64,000 bases of DNA from Hyphomicrobiales bacterium (GTDB lineage Bacteria; Pseudomonadota; Alphaproteobacteria; Rhizobiales; Rhizobiaceae): positions 124,001 through 188,000 of the forward strand of contig UCEZ01000015.1 of the NCBI GenBank assembly GCA_900471525.1, in the 5' to 3' direction. Within the stretch, counting starts at the first letter, position 1, and every line of letters starts with the position of its first letter. A program made the translations under genes and the position numbers. Under the pieces are notes generated by a model. It searched no databases and was not told the DNA's origin. It was given only the letters and a program-made list of their open reading frames with translations. Positions 53,831 through 62,228 of this stretch are shown piece by piece.

Positions 53831-55777
53831 ATGTGTGGATTTGCGGGTTATTTCGGAGAGGGCGTTGCGCCGCAGGATGCGCGACCGCTGCTGCACCGCA
53901 TGGTTGCCGCAATTGCGCACCGCGGGCCGGACGAGCAAGGGATTTTCGCCGGCCCCGCCGTCGGGCTCGGCCATGCACGCCTGTCCATCGTCGGCCTCGC
54001 CGATGGCCAGCAACCCATGACCCATACCAATGGTGATTCCACCATCGCCTTCAATGGCGAGATCTTCAACTATGTCGAGCTGAGGGAAACGCTCAAAGCC
54101 CAGGGCCATATCTTCCGCACCGGCAGCGACACGGAAGTGATACTGCACCTCTACGAGCGCATGGGGCCTGATTGCGTGTCCTTGCTCAACGGCGATTTCG
54201 CCTTTGCGATCTGGGACGCCAGCGCGCATCGGATGGTGATTGCCCGCGACCGGATGGGCGTTCGCCCGCTCTTTTACACGACGGTCGGCCGCACTCTCTA
54301 CTTCGCTTCCGAGGTAAAGGCGCTGCTACAGGTTCCGGGTGTCCGCGCGGAAATGGATCCGCTGGCGCTCGATCAGATCTTCACGCTCTGGGCGCCGATC
54401 GCGCCGCGCACTGCCTTTCGCAACATTTTCGAGCTTGAGCCCGCGCATCTCCTCATTGCCGACAAAGGCGGCATGTCGATCAGGCCCTATTGGCAACTGC
54501 AATATCCAGATATCGGCGAGCCGGCCGCCTATACCGACGAGCGCGTGGCTGCCGAGGAACTACGCGCCCTCCTGACCGACGCGACGCGCATCAGGATGCG
54601 CGCCGACGTGCCGGTCGGCTCCTATCTCTCCGGGGGACTGGATTCCTCCATCGTGTCGGCACTTGCAGCCCCCATGGCACCGAATGGCCTCTCCACTTTT
54701 TCGGTCACCTTCGGCAGCGAAGAACATGACGAAAGCGCCTTCCAGATGCAGATGGCCAAGGCTCTCGGCACGCACCATCACGCGGTAGCCTGTGGTGACG
54801 GCGATATCGCAAGCACATTTCCCGACGTGATCCGCTTTACCGAGCGCCCGATCCTGCGCACGGCGCCGGCACCGCTCTACCAATTGTCCGGCCTCGTTCG
54901 CGAAAAGGGCCTGAAAGTCGTTCTAACCGGCGAAGGCGCAGACGAAGTCTTTGCCGGCTATGATATCTTCAAGGAATCTCGCGTTCGCCGTTTCTGCGCG
55001 CGCCAGCCCGGTTCGCGGATCAGGCCGCATCTCTTCCGCAAGCTCTATGCCTATCTGCCCGGCTTGAAGCAGCAGTCGGCCGAATATCTGGCTGCATTCT
55101 TCGGGGCTGGCGACGACCTCCCGGACGATCCGCTGTTCTCGCACCGGCCACGTCTGCGGGGAACAGCAGCCGCAAAGCTGTTCTTCTCCGGCGATCTTCG
55201 CCAGGCCCTTCAAGGCTATGATGCCGCCGCCGAACTGATCTCACGGCTGCCCGGAGACTTCGGCCGCTGGCATCCACTGCATCAGGCGCAATATCTCGAA
55301 AGCCGCTTCCTGCTGCCAGGCTATATCCTGTCGAGCCAGGGCGACCGCATGGCCATGGCGCATGGCATCGAGGGTCGCTTCCCGTTCCTCGATCACCGCC
55401 TCGTCGAGTTCGCTACCCGTCTGCCGCCCGAAATGAAGCTCAAGGGGCTCGTCGAAAAACACATCCTGCGGGAAGCGACGAAAGACCTTCTTCCGGAATC
55501 CATCGGACGCCGGACCAAGCAACCATATCGCGCGCCGGACAGCCAATCCTTCGTCGGCAAGAACGAGCGCGACTACGTGCGCGAGGCATTCAGCGAACAC
55601 AGGATCGCGGAAGCCGGCCTCTTCAATCCCAAGGCCGTTTCGAAACTGTACGAAAAATGCAGCGAGAAGCCGGCATCCGGTTATCGCGACAATGTCGCCT
55701 TCGTCGGCATCCTATCAACGCAACTCTGGCAACAGACATTTTCAGCCACAAAGGCGCTCGGCGCGCAGGCGGCCTGA
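53831..55777 (+). CDS. Asparagine synthase (glutamine-hydrolysing) family amidotransferase
   Basis: A 648-residue AsnB-type enzyme. The class II glutaminase domain (about 1-200) begins MCGFAGYFG with Cys2 as nucleophile and has the FNGEIFNY motif. The synthetase domain has the PP-loop ATP motif YLSGGLDSSIVSAL near residue 270 and TGEGADEVFAGYD. It amidates a carboxyl group using glutamine nitrogen. Members of this family often sit in polysaccharide and exosortase-associated clusters, where the substrate is probably a sugar acid or acyl group rather than aspartate. The downstream ACP gene begins 21 bp later. Confidence 0.92.
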   Translation: MCGFAGYFGEGVAPQDARPLLHRMVAAIAHRGPDEQGIFAGPAVGLGHARLSIVGLADGQQPMTHTNGDSTIAFNGEIFNYVELRETLKAQGHIFRTGSDTEVILHLYERMGPDCVSLLNGDFAFAIWDASAHRMVIARDRMGVRPLFYTTVGRTLYFASEVKALLQVPGVRAEMDPLALDQIFTLWAPIAPRTAFRNIFELEPAHLLIADKGGMSIRPYWQLQYPDIGEPAAYTDERVAAEELRALLTDATRIRMRADVPVGSYLSGGLDSSIVSALAAPMAPNGLSTFSVTFGSEEHDESAFQMQMAKALGTHHHAVACGDGDIASTFPDVIRFTERPILRTAPAPLYQLSGLVREKGLKVVLTGEGADEVFAGYDIFKESRVRRFCARQPGSRIRPHLFRKLYAYLPGLKQQSAEYLAAFFGAGDDLPDDPLFSHRPRLRGTAAAKLFFSGDLRQALQGYDAAAELISRLPGDFGRWHPLHQAQYLESRFLLPGYILSSQGDRMAMAHGIEGRFPFLDHRLVEFATRLPPEMKLKGLVEKHILREATKDLLPESIGRRTKQPYRAPDSQSFVGKNERDYVREAFSEHRIAEAGLFNPKAVSKLYEKCSEKPASGYRDNVAFVGILSTQLWQQTFSATKALGAQAA

Positions 55778-55798
55778 GCTCAATACCAGGAGAACCAC

Positions 55799-56077
55799 AT
55801 GACCCAGCCTATCAAGGACAGCATCAAGGCCTTCATCATCGAGAACTTCCTGTTCGGCGACACATCCTACGACCTTCAGGACGAGGCATCGCTGATCGAA
55901 AACGAAGTCATCGATTCCACCGGTGTTCTCGAACTCGTCGCCTTCATCGAAGACCGCTTCGGCTTCGTCATGGCAGATGCCGACATCGTTCCGGCCAATC
56001 TCGATTCGGTGGCACGGATCACCGCCTTCGTCGCAAAGCACGCGCAAGAGCCAGCCCTCAACAAGATGTCTGCCTGA
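55799..56077 (+). CDS. Acyl carrier protein (phosphopantetheine-binding)
   Basis: A 92-residue acidic carrier protein. Ser40 in IDSTGVLELVAF is the expected 4'-phosphopantetheine site (DSxxxLEL form). It is not the housekeeping AcpP. Being encoded directly before an AMP-forming ligase suggests the ligase loads it with an acyl or aminoacyl group. The ATG follows CCAGGAGAA. Confidence 0.92.
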   Translation: MTQPIKDSIKAFIIENFLFGDTSYDLQDEASLIENEVIDSTGVLELVAFIEDRFGFVMADADIVPANLDSVARITAFVAKHAQEPALNKMSA

Positions 56078-56103
56078 ATAGATCGGGCGACGGGAGACAG
56101 ACG

Positions 56104-57648
56104 ATGCGCGTCGAAGAGTTTCTGGAAAACAGCGCCCGCTTGCATGGCGGGAAGACGGCCTTGATAGCCGGCGACAAGCGTTTCAGCTATGCGGAATTCG
56201 ACGCAGCGGCCGCACGAATGGCCTCGTCGCTTGCCGCAGGCGGCATCGTGCGCGGCGACCGCGTTCTCGTCTTCATGAACAATTGCTGGGAAGCAGCGGT
56301 GTCGCTCTTCGCGATCCTGAAGGCCGGCGCCACCGCTGTGCCGGTCAATCCGTCGACCAAGGCCGACAAGCTCGCCTACATGATCGGAAATTGCGAAGCG
56401 GTAGGTATTCTGACGCAAGGCAAGCTCCTGCCTGTCGTATCCGAGGCAAGGAAGATAGAGCCACGGCATCTGTTCGTCGCATCCACAAAGTTCAGGGGCG
56501 CGGGCCCCGGCGAAGGCATCGCCGATTTCGAAACCTGCCTCGCCACTGCTGGATCCCGTGTGGATCATCGCGGAATCGACGTCGATCTGGCGCTTCTGAT
56601 CTACACCTCGGGTTCGACCGGACGCCCGAAGGGCGTGATGATGACCCACCGGAACGTCGAGGCAGCGGCGACCTCGATCACCAGCTATCTGGAAAACACG
56701 GCCGACGACATCATCCTCAACGTCCTTCCGCTCGCCTTCGATTACGGCCTCTATCAGCTGCTGATGGCGGTCAAGCTCGGCGCCACCATCGTTCTCGAAG
56801 CGTCCTTCGCCTTCCCGCAGGCAATCTTCGACCGCATCCGTGAAGAGGGCGTCACCGGCTTTCCGCTGGTGCCGACCATGGCGGCGATGATCCTGCAGAT
56901 GCGCGACCTCGAACCGGATTTCCTGCCGAGCCTGCGCTACATCACCAACACCGCAGCCGCCCTGCCGCCCGCCCATATTGCGAGGCTCCGCGAACTTTTC
57001 CCGCGCGCCACCGTCTACTCCATGTACGGGCTGACGGAATGCAAGCGCTGCACCTATCTGCCCCCGGCTGAGCTGGATCGCCGCCCCGGCTCGGTCGGCA
57101 TTGCCATCCCGAACACCGAAGCCTTCGTCGTCGATGATGACGGCCAGCGTGTACCGCCCGGCGTCTCCGGCGAACTGGTGATCCGCGGACCGCATGTGAT
57201 GCAGGGCTACTGGCGCAACGACGAGGCGACCAACAAGATGCTTCGCCCCGGCCCCAACCCTTGGGAGAAGGTGCTTTATACCGGCGATCTCTTCCGCACG
57301 GACGAGGAAGGCTTCCTCTATTTCGTCGGTCGCAAGGACGACATCATCAAGACCCGCGGCGAGAAGGTCGCGCCGAAGGAAGTCGAGACCGTGTTGCACG
57401 CCCATCCCGGCATCGCCGAAGCGGTTGTCATCGGCCTGCCAGACCCCGTGCTCGGCCAGGCGATCGCAGCCCTCGTCGTGCTGTCCGATCCGGCACTGAC
57501 GGAGCGGGACATCATCAAACATTGCGCCGCCCATCTGGAAGATTTCATGGTTCCGCGTCTCATCGAGTTTCGCGACGAGCTTCCGAAGACGGATACCGGC
57601 AAGGTTAGCCGCAGGCTCGCCGCTGAAACATTGGAGGCCGCCGAATGA
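56104..57648 (+). CDS. AMP-forming acyl-CoA/acyl-ACP synthetase (ANL superfamily)
   Basis: A 514-residue adenylating ligase. The P-loop LIYTSGSTGRPKGVMMTHRN, the A5-type MYGLTECKRCTYL, YTGDLFRTDEEGFLYFVGR with the hinge RKDDIIKTRGEKVAPKE, and the catalytic Lys in TDTGKVSRR are all present. It activates a carboxylic acid as an adenylate and passes it to CoA or, more likely here, to the adjacent ACP. It resembles the exosortase-A-associated ligase subfamily. I start it at the ATG at 56104; the open frame from 55657 overlaps the previous two genes and is not coding there. Confidence 0.92.
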   Translation: MRVEEFLENSARLHGGKTALIAGDKRFSYAEFDAAAARMASSLAAGGIVRGDRVLVFMNNCWEAAVSLFAILKAGATAVPVNPSTKADKLAYMIGNCEAVGILTQGKLLPVVSEARKIEPRHLFVASTKFRGAGPGEGIADFETCLATAGSRVDHRGIDVDLALLIYTSGSTGRPKGVMMTHRNVEAAATSITSYLENTADDIILNVLPLAFDYGLYQLLMAVKLGATIVLEASFAFPQAIFDRIREEGVTGFPLVPTMAAMILQMRDLEPDFLPSLRYITNTAAALPPAHIARLRELFPRATVYSMYGLTECKRCTYLPPAELDRRPGSVGIAIPNTEAFVVDDDGQRVPPGVSGELVIRGPHVMQGYWRNDEATNKMLRPGPNPWEKVLYTGDLFRTDEEGFLYFVGRKDDIIKTRGEKVAPKEVETVLHAHPGIAEAVVIGLPDPVLGQAIAALVVLSDPALTERDIIKHCAAHLEDFMVPRLIEFRDELPKTDTGKVSRRLAAETLEAAE

Positions 57649-58658
57649 ACATGCACAAAGCCGATACCGCGCCCGTGTTTTCCGCAGAAACGCTGGCACT
57701 CGACCCGGCCGGGGAGACTGACAAGATCGTTGCCGCTCTGCGCGAGCAGCTGCGCGGCCCCTTGCGCAAGCGCGGGCTTGTACTTGGGCTCTCGGGCGGC
57801 ATCGACAGCAGCGTTTGTGCTGCCCTTGCCGCACGCGCAGTTGGCGCAAAGAACGTCTATGCGCTCTTCATGCCGGAAAACGATTCCGATCCGGAGAGCC
57901 TGCGCCTCGGCCGCACCATCGCCGAAACCTTCGGCATCGACAGCGTCGTCGAGGATATCGGCCCGTCCCTGCAGGCCATGGGCTGCTACGATCGCCGCGA
58001 CGCGTTCATCCGTGAACTCGTGCCGGAATATACTAGCGCGTGGGCCTCGAAGATCGTCATTTCCAGCGCGCTCGAAGGCGACGGCTACAACATTTCCTAT
58101 CTCGTCGTGCAGGATCCGGACGGCAAGCAGACGAAACTGCGCATGACGCCGTCCGTCTATCTCGGCATCGTTGCTGCGACGAACATGAAGCAGCGCACCC
58201 GCAAGCAGCTCGAATATTTCCACGCCGACCGGCTGAACTATGCGGTCATCGGCACGCCGAACCGGCTGGAATACGACCAGGGCTTCTTCGTCAAGAACGG
58301 CGATGGCGCAGCTGACGTCAAGCCGATCGCCCATCTCTACAAGACCCAGGTCTATCAGCTTGCCGCCTATCTCGGCGTGCCGGAAGAAATCTGCAAACGC
58401 CCGCCGACGACGGATACCTATTCGCTGCAGCAGACGCAGGAGGAGTTCTACTTCTCCCTGCCCTACGACCGGATGGACCTCTGCCTCTACGGCCTCAACA
58501 ACAATCTGCCTGCAGATGTGGTCGCCACGGCCGCAGGTCTGACTGCGGATCAGATGTCACGCGTCTGGGCGGATATCACCGCCAAGCGCAAGGCGACGCG
58601 CTATCTGCATCTGGCTCCGCAATTCGTTGAGCCGATCAGCGAGATTGCCGCAAAGTAA
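57645..58658 (+). CDS. NAD synthase-like (NadE family) amidating ligase
   Basis: A 337-residue ammonia-type NAD synthase homologue without a glutaminase domain. The PP-loop motif is GLSGGIDSSVCAALAARAVG, with GTPNRLEYDQGFFVKNGDG and PIAHLYKTQVYQLA as NadE hallmarks. It overlaps the ligase gene by 4 bp. Since the synthase genes usual for cell metabolism lie elsewhere, this copy may amidate an intermediate of the polysaccharide pathway, as NadE-like proteins do in some O-antigen loci. Ordinary NAD synthesis is the alternative. Confidence 0.85.
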   Translation: MNMHKADTAPVFSAETLALDPAGETDKIVAALREQLRGPLRKRGLVLGLSGGIDSSVCAALAARAVGAKNVYALFMPENDSDPESLRLGRTIAETFGIDSVVEDIGPSLQAMGCYDRRDAFIRELVPEYTSAWASKIVISSALEGDGYNISYLVVQDPDGKQTKLRMTPSVYLGIVAATNMKQRTRKQLEYFHADRLNYAVIGTPNRLEYDQGFFVKNGDGAADVKPIAHLYKTQVYQLAAYLGVPEEICKRPPTTDTYSLQQTQEEFYFSLPYDRMDLCLYGLNNNLPADVVATAAGLTADQMSRVWADITAKRKATRYLHLAPQFVEPISEIAAK

Positions 58659-58691
58659 GAGACAGAATGGCAAACAGCGGCGGCAGGTGCG

Positions 58692-59807
58692 TCAGTCGAC
58701 ATAACCTGCCGCAAGCCGGCTCCAGTGTTCGCCCGCCAGACCGTTGAAGAATCCATCACCGTTTTGAAAGGCCTGCAGGATCTCCGGATCCTTGGCATGG
58801 ATGACGCTTGAGGCAAGGTGGGTGAAGGAAATGCGCCGGCCGAGCATGGCTTCGAGAAGAGCCGGCTGCGTCCGTCCACGGAGCGCGACGACACCGCGAT
58901 CCGCGGCATGGGCGATCAAGCAGTCGATGACCTGGCGCTCCTGACCGGGGATTGCAAGAATCTGGAGAACCCGGCCGATACGTCCGGTATCGCCATGATA
59001 GGCGAACGCGCCGACGACGGCACCGGTCCGCGCCTCCACCTTGCAGAAGACGGCCCCGCCATCCGCTCTCGCCTGCTTCGCATCCTCAAGTACATAGGCA
59101 AGCTGCTCACTCGAAAAATCCGGCCGGAGTTTAAATCTCGCCGTTAGCCGGACAAAGAGTTCCGCGAACGCCTCGGCAGACACCTCGCTCGTCTTGAAGC
59201 TCCCCTGTCCATTCCAGGACAACGGTATGCCTGACCATCGCAGATCATCAGGCCCCATACGCCGGCGCAGAACATTGTCGGTCTTGCGTGCTAAGGGCCG
59301 CAGAAGACGCGCCGCATTGAGGCGGCTGCGGCCGAGCTCAACAAAAAAGCCGGCCGGGCGGATGATGCGAAGCCAGTCGAGGCTGTATTGCGGCAGGGCC
59401 ACCCCGCGCAGCTTCATCCACATCGACGCGGAAACCTCGCTTGCGGTCTCGCTGAAGGACAGATCCTGCGGCCCGGCGAGAAACGCCTTGAGCAGGCGCG
59501 CACCGGCAAGCGGATCGGCGTCACGACCCTCGACCATCAGGGAGCCGCAGATCGCTGCGCGCAGGTGCTTGCCCTCGAAGGTCATCGGCAGTCCCGTGGC
59601 ACCGACGAAACCTGTCATCGCTCCGCTGTCGTTCAGATGCACGAACGACACGATGCCGATATCCTGGCCGGGGGCATCAAGGTAGAAATTCCGCAGATAG
59701 CTGGTCAGGCTCTCGCTTGCCGGAGCCTTCGGGTCGCGGAAGACACGTTGAAACATCCCGGCCAGGGCCGGGATGTCGGAGCTTTGCAACGCGCGGATTT
59801 CACTCAT
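58692..59807 (-). CDS. GNAT-like protein of polysaccharide cluster, copy 1
   Basis: A 371-residue protein with a GNAT-like N-terminal half (about 1-140: ALQSSDIPALAGMFQRVFRD, VSFVHLNDSGAMTGFVG) and a second domain ending DGFFNGLAGEHWSRLAAGYV. It is a clear paralogue of the product of 62229-63401, with the same order of blocks and the same C-terminal tryptophan motif. It probably transfers an acyl or aminoacyl group, perhaps from the ACP encoded nearby. That role is inferred from context only. It is convergent with the NadE-like gene and follows the PrmC-like gene by 47 bp. Confidence 0.75.
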   Translation of the reverse strand: MSEIRALQSSDIPALAGMFQRVFRDPKAPASESLTSYLRNFYLDAPGQDIGIVSFVHLNDSGAMTGFVGATGLPMTFEGKHLRAAICGSLMVEGRDADPLAGARLLKAFLAGPQDLSFSETASEVSASMWMKLRGVALPQYSLDWLRIIRPAGFFVELGRSRLNAARLLRPLARKTDNVLRRRMGPDDLRWSGIPLSWNGQGSFKTSEVSAEAFAELFVRLTARFKLRPDFSSEQLAYVLEDAKQARADGGAVFCKVEARTGAVVGAFAYHGDTGRIGRVLQILAIPGQERQVIDCLIAHAADRGVVALRGRTQPALLEAMLGRRISFTHLASSVIHAKDPEILQAFQNGDGFFNGLAGEHWSRLAAGYVD

Positions 59808-59854
59808 CGTCTATCGGGTTCCGGCAGTCGGTTCGGTTTGCCAGCGCGTCGGCA

Positions 59855-60544
59855 TCATACATCGGGCCGTTTCTGTACGAACGCGACCCGCGGCAGGCCG
59901 GCGGCGTCCTCGGCGAAAGCCGCAGGCTCGTATCCGCGCGCCCGTGCGAGCAGCGCTGCCGCCTGCCGGTGTTGCCCCTCGCCAAACTCGAAGGCAAGCC
60001 AGCCGCCCGGCTTCAGAAAGGCCAGCGCATCGCGAACAAGACGCTGATGGATCGAGATACCATAGGGGCCACCGTCGAAGGCTTCGCGCGGTTCGTTGTC
60101 GAGAAGATGCGCGCTGTCGCTTTCGAGCCGCTGCGTCGAGATATAGGGAGGGTTGCAGACAATCAGATCGATCCTGCCTTCGAGACTTTCGTCGGAAAGC
60201 CCCCCGAACAGGTCCCCCTGCATCACCCGGACGCGATCGGAAAAACCACACCGTTCGGCGTTTCGTCTGGCAAGAGCTACGGTTTCATCTGTGAGATCGC
60301 ACGCCCAGAGTTGGGCTGCGGGGATATGCGTCGCGATGGCAAGCGCGAGATTGCCGGAACCGCAGCACATGTCGATGACCAGAGGCTCTTCGAGCCTGTC
60401 CTTGATCAGCCTGACCGCAGTACGGCCAAGAAGCTCCGTCTCCTGTCTCGGAACGAGCACGCCGGGCGCCAGCTCAAGATCGACTCCCATGAAACGGTGC
60501 AACGCTGGCGCGCCCTTGCGGTCTTCAACGTGTGCCTTGTCCAT
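59855..60544 (-). CDS. PrmC/HemK-like SAM-dependent methyltransferase, catalytic domain only
   Basis: A 229-residue methyltransferase. The SAM motif is VIDMCCGSGNLALAIATHIP and the substrate amide motif is CNPPYIS, as in N5-glutamine methyltransferases. Bacterial PrmC is about 277 residues with an N-terminal helical domain of about 80. Here the protein goes straight to the linker (FMGVDLELAPGVLVPRQETE), so that domain is missing. This suggests a role other than release-factor methylation, for example modifying a product of the cluster. The start is the ATG at 60544; a TTG at 60568 is possible. Confidence 0.85.
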   Translation of the reverse strand: MDKAHVEDRKGAPALHRFMGVDLELAPGVLVPRQETELLGRTAVRLIKDRLEEPLVIDMCCGSGNLALAIATHIPAAQLWACDLTDETVALARRNAERCGFSDRVRVMQGDLFGGLSDESLEGRIDLIVCNPPYISTQRLESDSAHLLDNEPREAFDGGPYGISIHQRLVRDALAFLKPGGWLAFEFGEGQHRQAAALLARARGYEPAAFAEDAAGLPRVAFVQKRPDV

Positions 60545-60844
60545 CACCAACACAACTCCAACCTGCAATCTGCAAACTCTTCTGCGATCAATACCCTAGT
60601 GAAGTAAACATAAACTGAAATCAAATGCGTAACCGCAAGCGTTAACCTCAATATGAATTCCCGCTTCGAAATCGGCAGATTCGTCCCGAAATTAACGACC
60701 TTTCGCATGAATGAAAGTATTGTTGCCATCGGGTTTCAAGAAACAACGAAGAATGCGCCTGCAACCATGGAGTTTCCGTCAGGTCCTGCCATGGCGATGC
60801 CGCTCAGGACGGATCTCGATGCTTGCAAGAGGAGATAGCCGAAG
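60545..60844. promoter_or_regulatory. Divergent promoter region between PrmC-like and flippase genes
   Basis: About 300 bp with no supported gene. A 61-codon plus frame (60653-60838) has no Shine-Dalgarno and unremarkable composition. GAGGAGATAG just before 60845 is the Shine-Dalgarno of the flippase gene. Confidence 0.45.
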
Positions 60845-62146
60845 GTGACAACGGACGCTTTTCATGCGACCAGACAAAGATCCTTTCTGTCGATGGTCAT
60901 GTCCTACATGGCCTCCGGCGGCAGCCTCATCACGAGTTCCGCTGCCCAGTTGCTCACCTTCGCCATTCTGGCGCGCTTCCTCGGCGTCAACGAATTCAGC
61001 ATCTTCGTCGCCGTCACCGCCGTCTGCAACATTGCCGTTCATCTTTGCGGGCTTGGCGCGATGGAGTGCCTTGTCCGGCGTGTCGCACGTGATCCTTCGA
61101 TGTATCCCGTCATGCTCGGGCACAATATCATTCTGACAGCAATCAGCGGCACGGCGCTGGTCCTGCTTGGCGCGGCTATCCTGCCGTTCTTTTTCGCCCT
61201 TTCTCCAGATCCGTCACTCAATCTCATCGAGATGACGCTGATGCTGGTAACCAACATCATCTTCGTGCGCCTGATCGTGTTGACCGAGCAGATTTTCATC
61301 GGCCATTCCAATTTCGTATCGGCCAACATGACGGTCGTCGGCTTTGCCATTGCGCGAACCATCGCCGCAGCCCTCGCCTGCCTCGCATTCGGCGTCTCGA
61401 CCGTTGCGGAATGGGCGCTATGGCAGTTCGTTTGCCACGTTGTCGTTGCGTTGTTCTGCATCCGGGCTCTGGCGAAACTCGGCCGGCCGAAATTCGAGAT
61501 CGTCCGAGAGGAACTGCCGCTCGGCATGTATTTCAGCATCCCGTTCATCCTCAGAGCCGTCCGCCAGAATGCCGACCTCCTGACGCTCAGCCTCGTCACG
61601 ACGGCGGAAATTGTCGCCAGCTATAGTGTCGCGCGGCGGATTCTCGAAAGCAGCTATCTTTCCGTCGAAGCCCTGAACCGGCTCATGTATCCAGGATCGG
61701 CACGGGCCGCCGCGAATGGCCTGCACAAGGCCATGGATCGCATTCGCAAGGTCCTCTTCGCCGCAACCGGGATAAGCCTTGCGGCCGCGACCACGGTGTT
61801 CGTACTTGCGCCTCTTCTTCCCTATCTTTTCGGCCATGAATATCTGACGCTCGTTTCCTTCGTCAGAAGCCTCTGCTGGGTGGTTGTACCGCTCGGCATG
61901 TGGTCGATTGCCGTCGAAGCGCTAGGCGCCGCCGGATACCACGCCGCGCGGGCCATCGTCATGGGACTCGGCAGTATTCTGGGCGCAGCACTTGCCGCCT
62001 GGGCGACTTGGTACGCCCCGCCAATGGGTACGGTTGTGTCTTTTTACGTAATCGAGACTGCAATGGTCGCCGCCGCCTGGGCTGTCTTCTTCCGGTATGC
62101 GAAGAAAGATGAGACATCGGATGCCGCCACAACCATGAATACATAA
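60845..62146 (+). CDS. Polysaccharide flippase, Wzx/oligosaccharide transporter family
   Basis: A 433-residue integral membrane protein with about 12 predicted spans, basic cytoplasmic loops and the N-terminal GGSLITSSAAQLLTFAILARF typical of Wzx-like MOP exporters. It begins at a GTG with GGAG upstream. It would flip lipid-linked repeat units to the periplasm for polymerisation, working with the chain-length protein encoded further right. Confidence 0.9.
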   Translation: MTTDAFHATRQRSFLSMVMSYMASGGSLITSSAAQLLTFAILARFLGVNEFSIFVAVTAVCNIAVHLCGLGAMECLVRRVARDPSMYPVMLGHNIILTAISGTALVLLGAAILPFFFALSPDPSLNLIEMTLMLVTNIIFVRLIVLTEQIFIGHSNFVSANMTVVGFAIARTIAAALACLAFGVSTVAEWALWQFVCHVVVALFCIRALAKLGRPKFEIVREELPLGMYFSIPFILRAVRQNADLLTLSLVTTAEIVASYSVARRILESSYLSVEALNRLMYPGSARAAANGLHKAMDRIRKVLFAATGISLAAATTVFVLAPLLPYLFGHEYLTLVSFVRSLCWVVVPLGMWSIAVEALGAAGYHAARAIVMGLGSILGAALAAWATWYAPPMGTVVSFYVIETAMVAAAWAVFFRYAKKDETSDAATTMNT

Positions 62147-62228
62147 CAGCTTATTAAGTTGTTTAGAGAATGCTGCCCGATATCTGTAAATAAACTGGCA
62201 TAACAAAGCCGGACACGAAGAGTGTACC

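Noticed and set aside
55876..57849. Minus-strand frame of 657 codons
   Set aside because: It lies opposite the ACP, ligase and NadE-like genes, which have clear motifs and coupled starts; its composition is typical of an antisense shadow.
58680..58712. Inverted repeat GCGGCAGGT / ACCTGCCGC at the convergent NadE-like/GNAT junction
   Set aside because: A 9-bp stem with a 15-nt loop, no T-tract, and the right arm lies inside the coding end of the GNAT-like gene; not supported as a terminator.
60653..60838. 61-codon plus frame just before the flippase gene
   Set aside because: No Shine-Dalgarno sequence and no recognisable feature; more likely leader sequence of the flippase transcript.
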